This document shows, in pieces, positions 9,801 to 16,911 of a stretch of 64,000 nucleotides of DNA (position 1 is its first letter; each line of letters begins with the position of its first letter). The stretch comes from Bacteroidota bacterium (GTDB lineage: Bacteria > Bacteroidota > Bacteroidia > AKYH767-A > OLB10), in assembly GCA_016709725.1 (NCBI GenBank), contig JADJMG010000010.1, positions 112,307 to 176,306 of the forward strand, in the 5' to 3' direction. The notes under the pieces were generated by a model. The model made no database searches, was not told the origin of the DNA, and saw nothing but the letters and a program-made list of their open reading frames with translations. The position numbers were made by a program, and so were the translations under genes.

Positions 9801-11630
9801 GTTAGCAATGCAAATGGTTGTATCGATACCGTGAATAGAAGTGTCAATGTTTTCCCAGTACCGAATGCAAATTTCTCTAGCAATGATGTTTGTTTAAATG
9901 GCAGCACTAACTTCTTCGATCAATCTCAAATTGTAGGCGGTGGAACCTTCCAATACGCTTGGGATTTTGGTGATAATACTACGGATACTTTAATGCATCC
10001 TCAGCATACCTATACTGCTGCAGGAACCTATAATGTTAATTTATCCATCACTACACCATACGGTTGTACTGCCAATGTAATGCGAAGTATAACTGTATTT
10101 CCTTTGCCAACACCTGATTTCACTGCGGGAAATGTATGTTTAAATTTACCAGTGCAAATCATCGACAACTCATCAGTTACACCAGGTAATTTATCAGGAT
10201 GGTCGTGGAGCTTAGGAAATGGAGATACAAGCACGGCACAAAATCCGACTGTGTTTTATCCGGCTGCTGGATTCTATACGATCACTTTAGAGGTAACATC
10301 AAACCAAGGTTGTAAAAATACTATTACCGATTCAGTGGAAGTATATGCAGCACCTTCTCCTCAACCTACTGCAGGTACTCGTTGTCTGTCCGATAATATT
10401 CCATTTGCCGATACCAGTTCAGGTGCGAATAACAACATTGTAAATTGGGATTGGACTTTTGGTAACGGTACTACAGGAACGTTAGCAAATGAAAGCAGTA
10501 CGTATGCAAATGCCGGAACCTATGTTGCGACATTAACAACAACCAATTCGAATGGATGTAGAGCAACGGCCAATACGAATGTAATCATTAACGATTTACC
10601 GGTGGCAGGATTTACAGCCAACACGCCTTGTTTAAATAGTCCAGTACAATTTACAAGTACCTCATTTGTTCCTGGAGGAACCATCACCGGATACTCTTGG
10701 AATTTTGGAGATGGAGTAGGTACTTCAAGCAGCGCTAACCCAAGTTATGTGTACACACAACAAGGAACCTATACCATCACGTTAATTGTAACGAGTGATG
10801 ATGGTTGTAATGATACCATCACCGGAACAGTTCTCGTTAATCCATTACCGGTAGCTCATTTTACAGAGATGAGTAATCCAGGTTGTGGTCCAATCGTAGT
10901 TCCGTTTACTGATTCTTCTTTTGTAAGTTCAGGAGGAGTAGTATCATGGGCATGGGATTTTGGTGATGGTGGAAGTTCAACATTGCAAAATCCAACGCAT
11001 ACCTATACAGCAAGTGGAAACTTCAATGTAACGTTAACTGTAGTTTCTGATTCAGGTTGTACCAACACAGTAAGCATCAACAATGCGGTTACTGTTTATC
11101 CCGGACCAGATGCCGAGTTTGAAGCGGATCCAGCCTTGCAAAATATTCTCAATCCGAATTTCGATTTCATCAATCTTTCTTCAGGTGCACTCACGTATGC
11201 ATGGACCTTTGGTGATGGAGGAGCTTCAACACTGTTTGAACCATCTTACACGTATCGCGATACCGGAAATTATTTAGTAACCTTATGGGTAGTGAATTCA
11301 TACGGTTGTCCTGATTCCGTTTCACATTGGGTGCGTGTAGATCCAATTTTCAGCTGGTGGATTCCAAATGCATTCACTCCAAATGGTGATGGTGTTAACG
11401 AAGGATTCAATATTCAAGGTGAATATATTGTTGATGTTGAACTAAGCATCTTCAACCGTTGGGGAGCGCGCATTTTCCAAAGTACAGGAAAAACCAATCG
11501 CGCTTGGGATGGAAGCATAGAAGGCGAATCACAATTAGCACAAGAAGGAACCTATGTTTATCAGGTAAAAGTGATTGATGTTTGGGGTAAGCAACATGAG
11601 AAAGTGGGGCATGTGCATTTGGTCAGATAA
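3879..11630 (+). CDS. Giant PKD-repeat cell-surface protein with T9SS type B (gliding CHU_C) sorting domain
   Basis: 2,583 residues from the ATG at 3879. That start places a positively charged signal peptide (SLKLRRSLLILTALLFIL) at the very N-terminus; a GTG at 3831 would bury it. A Bacteroidota-type N-terminal region (SHAMGADLTYECLGG) follows. Then come about 17 PKD-type units recognisable by WxFGDG and QNPxHTY words. They are interspersed with Ig-like units of the form AGPDxxICxG...YxVTVTxANGC. The last 85 residues (IPNAFTPNGDGVNEGF, then FNRWGARIF and WDG) are the type B sorting domain. The protein should be secreted by T9SS and act as a long adhesive surface fibre. The frame is intact over 7.7 kb. 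Confidence 0.93.
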   Translation: MSLKLRRSLLILTALLFILRADPAEASHAMGADLTYECLGGNTYKVRLSFYRDCIGILAPANIYVNIRSVSCGQTLGVTCNPIPGTGQEVTYLCPTAQSTCNGGTFTGIQEWVYEGVVTLPMQCNDWQFSYSLCCRNAAINTISSPGSNTFYIYASLDNTITPCNSSPTFTNKPVPFACLGQQLCFNHGATDPDGDSLVYSLVNPRQTVTNDVSYIAPYNAANPLATAGPIQFNTQTGDICFTPTQLQVTVMAVLVREYRNGVLIGYVVRDIQITVLNCTNDLPTLTGINGTNNFDLTVCANESLCFDVFSNDINAGQQVGLFWNNAIPNATFTSAGSPHPTGTFCWTPTQADISNTAHCFTVRVSDDACPFIGSNTYSYCITVTGITVDAGPDQYIACSDLATVTANASGGNPPYTYLWSNGFTNPTQTVGVGTYVVTVSDGTCSSTDTVEIIAAFQPIADFTWDGACGNAPVQFTDLSTTAGGMQSWTWNFGDGTGSILQNPTHTFPGSGTYNVSLIVENIYGCTDTLVLPVVIAPLPIASFSTDTVCAGSFINFTNTSTPAGSGWSWSFSNGGSSNSQNPSVVLGAPGSYTATLVVTDSAGCTDTVTQNVVVNPQPVAAFTVSGNNCQGAPITFNNTSSGATGYTWLFGDGSTSTSQNPSHTYGNNGSYTATLIAMNAFGCYDTVQQTVQVNGPPVASAGPDVTICIGSNAVLTANGGVTFNWTPGGSTSNTISVSPSTNTSYSVIVTDANGCSAVDTVRVLVNPLPTATVSPNVSVCQGQSATLTASGGVSYSWNPSGSVTGTIVVTPGSSTTYAVNVIDANGCQATAFVNVTVNPNPVISLPAGVFICSGVSATLNPGATGTSYLWSNGATSQTINVNTQGSYSVIVTNAAGCTSMASTQVTVGGQVISNSNTTSICQGQSATLDAGFAGSTYAWSTGSTSQTISVNAAGVYSVTVTDASGCTGTIANTVQVNPLPQAAFTPNDECLNDSVFFHDASSVNGGSITSWSWDLGNGNISFAQNPILVYNTPGAYNVVLTITSDQGCTSVLSDTLNIYPMPTAAFNFTQGCIGTSIPFVDQSTVGFGNIVSWNWNFGDGTTSTSQNPQHAFTTAGNYNVSLEVSTPGGCRAILSRVVQIFPEPVLSFTSTPTTICLGGSVTLNNTSTSSNGVISNCQWSFGNGTTSNQLSPTVNYNNAGNYTITLIGTTTLGCSDTLTQAVTINALPTADAGSNRAICAGTSTTLTATGGGTYSWSPGGSTASSITVTPITSGMYYVIVTNANGCTSRDSVRVNINPLPVANAGPDRALCIGNNTTLTATGGGTYSWNPGGATTPTITVSPASTINYIVTVTAANGCTRNDTARVVVNPLPTASAGPDKTICFGTTTSLTASGGSTYLWQHSGATTATVYVNPTTTSTYVVTVTSSAGCSRRDTVQVNTNPTPTVVGSNAFFCTGFSATLDAGNPGMTYLWSPSGDVTQTVGVTDPGVYSVVVTNAFGCQGSGTFNVTEGGTGLSATPINVNTCQGTNVTLDAGNPGMTYLWSTGAASQSISVGSTGTYQVTITDPGGCSASFTNNVAVHPLPTVNFATTPACLGDANTFVNTSSIASGNIIGWQWNINGNASSIVQNPSVSIPTVGTYPVTLVATSGFGCIDSLTGSITVNPLPTADFTAPDVCEGSATQLSDVSTVGSGSISTWAWQLGDGTTSSLQNPQHTYANEGVYNVTLIVSSASGCNDTILQSITIDPMPEADFVANDVCEGDSVQFTNNSQLSSGFISDINWDFGDGNTSSLSDPVHYYTSPGSYTVTLRVGSDQVCEDVIAKTIVVNPKPIADFIASPVCDGSPILFVDNSNVPTGVVNGWYWEFGDGSFSSTQQPNHQYANPGIYNVSLLASTDKGCSDTLNRSTTINDIPQAGFTVANACLGSPVVFNDTTLGTAGAITNWAWNFGDGLTSSTQNPTHTYNSTGTYTVSLIVSNANGCIDTVNRSVNVFPVPNANFSSNDVCLNGSTNFFDQSQIVGGGTFQYAWDFGDNTTDTLMHPQHTYTAAGTYNVNLSITTPYGCTANVMRSITVFPLPTPDFTAGNVCLNLPVQIIDNSSVTPGNLSGWSWSLGNGDTSTAQNPTVFYPAAGFYTITLEVTSNQGCKNTITDSVEVYAAPSPQPTAGTRCLSDNIPFADTSSGANNNIVNWDWTFGNGTTGTLANESSTYANAGTYVATLTTTNSNGCRATANTNVIINDLPVAGFTANTPCLNSPVQFTSTSFVPGGTITGYSWNFGDGVGTSSSANPSYVYTQQGTYTITLIVTSDDGCNDTITGTVLVNPLPVAHFTEMSNPGCGPIVVPFTDSSFVSSGGVVSWAWDFGDGGSSTLQNPTHTYTASGNFNVTLTVVSDSGCTNTVSINNAVTVYPGPDAEFEADPALQNILNPNFDFINLSSGALTYAWTFGDGGASTLFEPSYTYRDTGNYLVTLWVVNSYGCPDSVSHWVRVDPIFSWWIPNAFTPNGDGVNEGFNIQGEYIVDVELSIFNRWGARIFQSTGKTNRAWDGSIEGESQLAQEGTYVYQVKVIDVWGKQHEKVGHVHLVR

Positions 11631-11872
11631 ATTTTAAATGTTTAAAAATTCACGTGGATCCGAAATGCGAATGAACACGAAAATCGAAAAATGCGAAATG
11701 TATTTTAATTGAATCATACAAAGAAAAAATCCGCGAAAATCCGATTTATCCGTGTAATCAGTGTTCGAAATTGAGATTGTTAAGCAAAGAGAATTTATCA
11801 TAAAAAATCTTAATCATCTTAATTGATCAGTGTGCCATCAAAAGATACGGATGTAAGATTTATCTGACACAA

Positions 11873-11905
11873 AAAAGACCATCGTAAGGACGGTCTTTTA
11901 TTTTT
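11873..11905. terminator. Bidirectional terminator between convergent genes
   Basis: AAAAGACC (11873-11880) pairs with GGTCTTTT (11892-11899), with A-rich sequence on the left and T-rich on the right. It sits between the end of the adhesin gene and the end of the LolA-like gene, so it can serve both. Confidence 0.75.
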
Positions 11906-11918
11906 TATTGATATGTTT

Positions 11919-12572
11919 TTATCTCAAGTCAATCACCTCAACCCCTGGATATTTCTTCGTATCAAAAACAAACATGTTATCGTTGACAGGGGAGTTGGGT
12001 GTGAATTTTACGATGGAGTAGGTGAGTATAGCACCGCTCTTTTCATAAATTTTTGCTTCTTTCACAAATTGTCCCGCTTTGTCGATGGACAAAAGAATTT
12101 TGAAATAATTTTTCTTGGTATCGTCGGGCGTTAATTCAATTTGTTGTACCGTGCCACTCTTTTCTTTTTTATCACCAATGTATTTTGTCTTGAATCCTTT
12201 TTCATACATGGTGAAAATATTGGTAGGACTAATTGCACCTTCAACCGATTTTGATTCGGAGATTTGTACTTCGTTCGATTCTTTTAAGAAGGTCCAAGTG
12301 CTGGCGCCGTCGCTCATCACAGTTTGATTATTTAAAACAAACTGAAACTTGGGGCCATTTAATACGATGGTACCCGAAAAATTTTCGGAAGCTTTTGTTT
12401 TTTGATCTACCCGCGATAATTTAAAACTGGCGGATAAAGATTTATAGGATTTGTATTTTGCACTAACCGACTTTAATATTTCTGACGATTTAGCATCGCT
12501 TTGTGCGAATACCGTAGTGCTTAATAATAAGGTGAACGCAAGGCATGCGCTCAATAATTTAGATTTATTCAT
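11919..12572 (-). CDS. lolA: Outer membrane lipoprotein carrier protein LolA-like
   Basis: 217 residues. A signal peptide ends at VFAQ (residues 21-24). The mature region has the LolA layout: an amphipathic N-terminal helix (SSEILKSVSAKYKSYKSLSA), then SFKLSRVDQ, FSGTIVLNGPKFQF, TWTFLKESNEVQI and a C-terminal KFTPNSP/FVFDTKKYPGVEVIDLR. LolA-type proteins shuttle lipoproteins across the periplasm. Bacteroidota LolA homologues diverge from the E. coli protein, so the exact cargo is inferred. The gene lies 35 bases downstream of ftsK on the same strand and is likely co-transcribed, an arrangement common in this phylum. Confidence 0.87.
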   Translation of the reverse strand: MNKSKLLSACLAFTLLLSTTVFAQSDAKSSEILKSVSAKYKSYKSLSASFKLSRVDQKTKASENFSGTIVLNGPKFQFVLNNQTVMSDGASTWTFLKESNEVQISESKSVEGAISPTNIFTMYEKGFKTKYIGDKKEKSGTVQQIELTPDDTKKNYFKILLSIDKAGQFVKEAKIYEKSGAILTYSIVKFTPNSPVNDNMFVFDTKKYPGVEVIDLR

Positions 12573-12607
12573 AGGTTTTGTAGGCTGTAAAGATAAAGTT
12601 TAGAATC

Positions 12608-15187
12608 TTAAACTCCCGAAGGCGATTTTACGCTTTTCAATAACTGTTCCAAACTTGCCATATCCTTGCAACGAACTTCACGAGCCTTACTTCCTTCAAA
12701 AGGTCCTATAATGCCTGCAGCCTCAAGCTGATCCACAATTCTACCCGCTCTATTGTATCCTAATTTCAATCTTCTTTGTAATAAAGATGCAGAGCCTTGT
12801 TGGAATTGCACCACCATATGAGCCGCTTCATCGAATAAAGGATCAAAATCATCAGCTCCCATATCGTTCGATCCACCCGAAGTTTCTCCTTCGCCCACAT
12901 ACTCAGGGAGTTGGTATGCTTGTGAGTAAGCGCGCTGGTTGCCAATGAAGTTTGTAATAGCCTCAACTTCAGGCGTGTCAACAAAAGCGCATTGCATTCG
13001 AACTAGATCAGAACCAGTAGACAATAACATGTCACCACGACCAATTAATTGATCGGCACCGCCCGTATCTAAAATGGTGCGGGAGTCGATTTTGGAAGTT
13101 ACCCTAAAGGCTAATCGAGCTGGGAAGTTGGCTTTGATGGTACCCGTAATAATATTTACCGATGGACGCTGTGTGGCAATGATCAAGTGAATTCCAATGG
13201 CCCGTGCTAACTGAGCTAAACGAGCAATCGGTGTTTCTACTTCTTTACCAGCCGTCATAATTAAATCGGCAAACTCATCCACCACCAATACAATGTAGGG
13301 AAGGAAACGATGTCCGTTATTCGGATTTAATTTTCTGGAGATGAACTTCACATTGTACTCACGAATATTTCTTACTTGTGCTTCTTTCAATAATTCGTAG
13401 CGATCGTCCATCTCAATACAAAGTGAGTTTAATGTATTCACCACTTTCTTTGTGTCGGTGATAATCGCATCTTCATCACCCGGAAGTTTAGCTAAGAAAT
13501 GTCGTTCGATAGTTTTGAAAAGTGTTAACTCCACTTTCTTGGGATCAACTAAAACGAATTTTACTTGAGCCGGATGTTTTTTATAAAGTAGAGAAACTAA
13601 AATTGCATTTAATCCTACCGATTTACCTTGTCCTGTAGCACCTGCCATCAACAAGTGAGGCATCTTGGCTAAGTCGGCAATAAAGATTTCATTGGAGATG
13701 GTTTTCCCTAAAGCAATCGGCAAATCATAATCAGTATTTTGGAATTTCTCAGAGCCAATCACGGAACGCATACTTACTATATCGGGATTTTGATTCGGTA
13801 CTTCAATACCAATCGTTCCTTTGCCAGGAATAGGAGCGATGATACGAATTCCAAGTGCTGCCAAACTTAACGCGATATCATCTTCCAGATTTTTAATTTT
13901 CGAAATACGAATTCCGGCTTTCGGTACAATTTCAAAAAGTGTAACCGTCGGGCCTACTGTCGCTTTTATTTTATCAATCTCAATCGAATAATGTCCGAGT
14001 GTTTCAATGATTCGTTTTTTGTTGGCTTCTAATTCCGCCATCAACTCATCACGACTCAATTGTGAACGACTGCTTGTGTAATTTTCAAGTAGGTCGAGAG
14101 TAGGATGTTGGTATTGACTTAAATCTAATTTCGGATCGTATTCACCTAATTGCTCTACCAAATCTACATCTTCTGCACTCGTTACAATTCCATCTCCCTG
14201 TAGTAAATCATCACCTTCTTTCAATGATTCAATTTCCAAAGTGAGATCATCATTCTTTACATCCAATTCCATTTCTGGAATGTCGGCATCTAACAAATGA
14301 ATCTCGGGTTGAGGTGCGGAATTCGCTGCAATAACAGGTGGAAATAATTCTGGAATTTCATCACGATGCGAATAATCATCCGGCAATTCCAATTCCATAT
14401 TATCATCGCCTAAATCATCTTCAAAATCTTTTAATTTATTTCCAGTGATGAAATCATCTACTTCGGTAAGTACTGCATCTTCTTCTTCTTCATTCTTTTT
14501 ATTTCTAGATGGCATTTTAAAACTAAAATTGTAAACCGCCACTAAGAAAGAAAATCCGGTGAAGCCAATTAAGAATCCCGTTCCAATTTTTCCAATCGAA
14601 AGATTTAACCACGTGTTAATTTGATAACCAATTCCGCCTCCTAAAAAGAGTAAATCAGGTTTGCTACTAAATAAAAACGAAAGCGCGGGAGGGAAGAATA
14701 GTAAACAGAATAAACTGTATTTGAAAGTTTTTTTAATCGGTAATAAAGAAGCTTGAAATAATATTTTGAATCCTGTGATGAAGGAAAGTAATACAAATGC
14801 ATAAGCAGCCAATCCAAACCAGTTGTACATAAACTGATGCGACACGATGGCGCCAATCTTCCCTAACCAATTTTCAACTTGCTTATCGGAGAAGCGAATT
14901 AAATCGAACCATGATCCCGTCACTAAGCTTTGATCATTTTTCCACGTGAAAAAATACGAAGTGAATGCAATCAAGGAATAAACCGAAACGAGTAATAAAA
15001 AAAGTCCGAAAATTTTATGTGTTCTTTCGTTCGTTAAAAAACGATTTACTGCATGCGGTTCATCTGCAACTACTTTTTCTTTGCGCTGTCTAACTTTTTT
15101 TTGTGGCTTCTCAGCAACCAATTCTTCTTCCACTTCCACATCGTCTTTCACGATGGGTTCTTTTATTCTATTTCCCTTTCCAGCCAT
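12608..15187 (-). CDS. ftsK: DNA translocase FtsK
   Basis: 859 residues. The N-terminus (about 1-60) is charged and is followed by four hydrophobic segments (residues 60-225). An acidic linker (about 230-350) is shorter than in E. coli. The motor then contains Walker A GATGQGKSVGLN near residue 515, Walker B VLVVDEFADLI near 640, and IATQRPSVNIITG. The last 65 residues (DEAAHMVVQFQQGSASLLQRR) form the winged-helix gamma domain that reads polar DNA motifs. FtsK pumps the terminal chromosome region through the closing septum and activates XerCD. The ATG at 15187 is the first good start. The gene is transcribed away from the Crp/Fnr gene across a short shared promoter region. Confidence 0.96.
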   Translation of the reverse strand: MAGKGNRIKEPIVKDDVEVEEELVAEKPQKKVRQRKEKVVADEPHAVNRFLTNERTHKIFGLFLLLVSVYSLIAFTSYFFTWKNDQSLVTGSWFDLIRFSDKQVENWLGKIGAIVSHQFMYNWFGLAAYAFVLLSFITGFKILFQASLLPIKKTFKYSLFCLLFFPPALSFLFSSKPDLLFLGGGIGYQINTWLNLSIGKIGTGFLIGFTGFSFLVAVYNFSFKMPSRNKKNEEEEDAVLTEVDDFITGNKLKDFEDDLGDDNMELELPDDYSHRDEIPELFPPVIAANSAPQPEIHLLDADIPEMELDVKNDDLTLEIESLKEGDDLLQGDGIVTSAEDVDLVEQLGEYDPKLDLSQYQHPTLDLLENYTSSRSQLSRDELMAELEANKKRIIETLGHYSIEIDKIKATVGPTVTLFEIVPKAGIRISKIKNLEDDIALSLAALGIRIIAPIPGKGTIGIEVPNQNPDIVSMRSVIGSEKFQNTDYDLPIALGKTISNEIFIADLAKMPHLLMAGATGQGKSVGLNAILVSLLYKKHPAQVKFVLVDPKKVELTLFKTIERHFLAKLPGDEDAIITDTKKVVNTLNSLCIEMDDRYELLKEAQVRNIREYNVKFISRKLNPNNGHRFLPYIVLVVDEFADLIMTAGKEVETPIARLAQLARAIGIHLIIATQRPSVNIITGTIKANFPARLAFRVTSKIDSRTILDTGGADQLIGRGDMLLSTGSDLVRMQCAFVDTPEVEAITNFIGNQRAYSQAYQLPEYVGEGETSGGSNDMGADDFDPLFDEAAHMVVQFQQGSASLLQRRLKLGYNRAGRIVDQLEAAGIIGPFEGSKAREVRCKDMASLEQLLKSVKSPSGV

Positions 15188-15233
15188 GTCAATTGGTTTA
15201 GCGGTTAAAAGTACCGAGATTTATCTCCTGTTT

Positions 15234-15249
15234 TACAGTGTACACTGTA
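15234..15249. promoter_or_regulatory. 16-bp perfect palindrome between ftsK and the Crp/Fnr gene
   Basis: TACAGTGTACACTGTA is a perfect inverted repeat in the 162-base divergent intergenic region. It is 46 bases upstream of the ftsK start and 100 bases upstream of the regulator start. It has the size and symmetry of a dimeric repressor or activator site. Its TGTA/TACA core is not the classic TGTGA-N6-TCACA Crp site. Which protein binds is unknown. Confidence 0.55.
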
Positions 15250-15349
15250 TGCTTATTGAACATACAAATGTGTAAAACTGAACGAAGATTTTCTTAGGAT
15301 TATTGGAAGATGAATTAAATATTCTAAAAAATTGATTAAATTGGTGCTT

Positions 15350-16018
15350 ATGAATGATGTAATTACACCCGAAAAGCAAGAAATTCTCGATAAATTAAAG
15401 GCATTTTACCCCATGCTTGAGCCTACATTGATGCGTGAAATAGCGAATAACTCGCTGATGCGTGAATTTGGAACAGGGGAAATTTTGATGAAACCTGGGC
15501 AATTTTTTAAGTCTACCATGTTGATAACCAAGGGTAGAGTAAAGGTTTATAAAGAGGGGGATCAAGGAAGTGAGTTCTTTATGTATTATCTCGAACCTGG
15601 AAATGCTTGTGCTTTGTCGATGATATGTGCTGCCCGTCAAGAACAGAGTGAGCTCTTAGCCAAAACCATAGAACCAACAGAGGTGATTTTGGTACCCATC
15701 GCCATTATGGATAATTTAATGGCTAATTATAGAACATGGTATTACTTTGTGTTGGAGAGTTATCGGAATCGCTTTGAGGAATTGTTGAATTTGATTGATC
15801 ATACGGTCTTTAAAGGATTGGATGAACGACTTGAGTTTTATTTGAAGAAGCAGAGAGATGCTTTTAAGTCGGATGAATTGAAAATCACACATGAAGAAAT
15901 TGCAAATGACTTAGGCACTTCACGAGTAGTCATTTCCCGATTGTTAAAAAGTATGGAGCAAGCCGGTAAGTTGAAACTCAATCGAAATGCCATTGACCTA
16001 AAAAATATGTCTGTGTAA
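15350..16018 (+). CDS. Crp/Fnr family transcriptional regulator with a cysteine pair
   Basis: 222 residues from the ATG at 15350 (an in-frame TTG at 15332 is less likely). An N-terminal cyclic-nucleotide-binding-like beta barrel spans residues 25-125 (LMKPGQFFKSTMLITKGRVK). A dimerisation helix follows, then a C-terminal HTH (ITHEEIANDLGTSRVVISRL). It lacks the FNR iron-sulfur cysteine pattern but has two cysteines six residues apart, C87 and C93, in GNACALSMICAARQEQS. The gene heads a TauE/persulfide dioxygenase/rhodanese cluster on the same strand. By position it probably controls that cluster in response to sulfide-derived sulfur or redox state; this is inference. Confidence 0.9.
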   Translation: MNDVITPEKQEILDKLKAFYPMLEPTLMREIANNSLMREFGTGEILMKPGQFFKSTMLITKGRVKVYKEGDQGSEFFMYYLEPGNACALSMICAARQEQSELLAKTIEPTEVILVPIAIMDNLMANYRTWYYFVLESYRNRFEELLNLIDHTVFKGLDERLEFYLKKQRDAFKSDELKITHEEIANDLGTSRVVISRLLKSMEQAGKLKLNRNAIDLKNMSV

Positions 16019-16075
16019 TGAATGTTACCAATTATCTTGATTTGATGCCGCATCTTTGCACCAGTTAAAAACGAT

Positions 16076-16879
16076 ATGTTAATACTAATTGGTTACCTCG
16101 CTTCGGCATTAATTGGAATTTCACTGGGATTGATAGGTGGCGGAGGAAGTATCCTCACCGTCCCCGTTCTGGTTTATTTATTTCATCAAGATGCCGTACT
16201 ATCTACATCGTATTCATTATTTATTGTTGGAACCACTGCATTAGTAGGTGCAATTCCTAAATTTAAAGAAGGAATGATCGATCTAAAAACTGCTGTCATA
16301 TTTGGAATCCCATCCTTGATCGCCGTTTATTTAACTCGATTGCTCTTGGTGCCAGCAATCCCGGAAGTAGTATTTACGGTTTCAGGATTTATCGTTACCA
16401 AGTCAATATTTATGTTGCTTCTTTTTGCGGTGTTGATGGTCATCGCAGCCTACTCCATGATTAGAAGCAATGGAAAGGAAAAAGTGATTGTACCGAAAAG
16501 TGAAAGAACCTATAATTATCCGATCATCATTTTAGAAGGATTGTTTGTAGGAACCTTAACGGGAATGGTAGGTGCTGGAGGAGGATTTTTAATTATTCCT
16601 GCGCTCGTATTGTTAAGTGGATTACCGATGAAGGAAGCAGTGGGAACATCCCTGTTAATTATTGCTGTAAAATCATTGATTGGATTTACGGGTGATTTTG
16701 GACATTATGATTTGAATTGGGGACTTCTTCTCTCCGTCACTACCATTGCGGTGATTGGAATCTTTGTTGGGAATGCCTTGTCGAAAAAATTTGATGGCGG
16801 TAAATTGAAAAAAGGTTTTGGATGGTTTGTACTTATTACAGGAGTTTACATCATAATTAAGGAAGTTTGGTTAAAATAA
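16076..16879 (+). CDS. TauE/SafE family sulfite exporter-like permease
   Basis: 267 residues with about eight hydrophobic segments. Two glycine-rich inverted family motifs are visible: LIGISLGLIGGGGSILTVPV near residue 20 and LTGMVGAGGGFLIIPALVLL near residue 165. TauE/SafE proteins move small sulfur-containing or carboxylate anions across the inner membrane. It lies 57 bases after the Crp/Fnr gene and 32 bases before the first CstB-like gene. The likely substrate is therefore sulfite or thiosulfate produced by persulfide oxidation, as in the staphylococcal cst operon. Substrate is inferred from context only. Confidence 0.9.
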   Translation: MLILIGYLASALIGISLGLIGGGGSILTVPVLVYLFHQDAVLSTSYSLFIVGTTALVGAIPKFKEGMIDLKTAVIFGIPSLIAVYLTRLLLVPAIPEVVFTVSGFIVTKSIFMLLLFAVLMVIAAYSMIRSNGKEKVIVPKSERTYNYPIIILEGLFVGTLTGMVGAGGGFLIIPALVLLSGLPMKEAVGTSLLIIAVKSLIGFTGDFGHYDLNWGLLLSVTTIAVIGIFVGNALSKKFDGGKLKKGFGWFVLITGVYIIIKEVWLK

Positions 16880-16911
16880 AATAGCATTGAAAACGATTAT
16901 ATAAAATAGAA

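Noticed and set aside
3879..11630. CRISPR-like repetition in the adhesin gene
   Set aside because: The repeats are diverged protein domains in one long frame, with no constant direct repeats and spacers.
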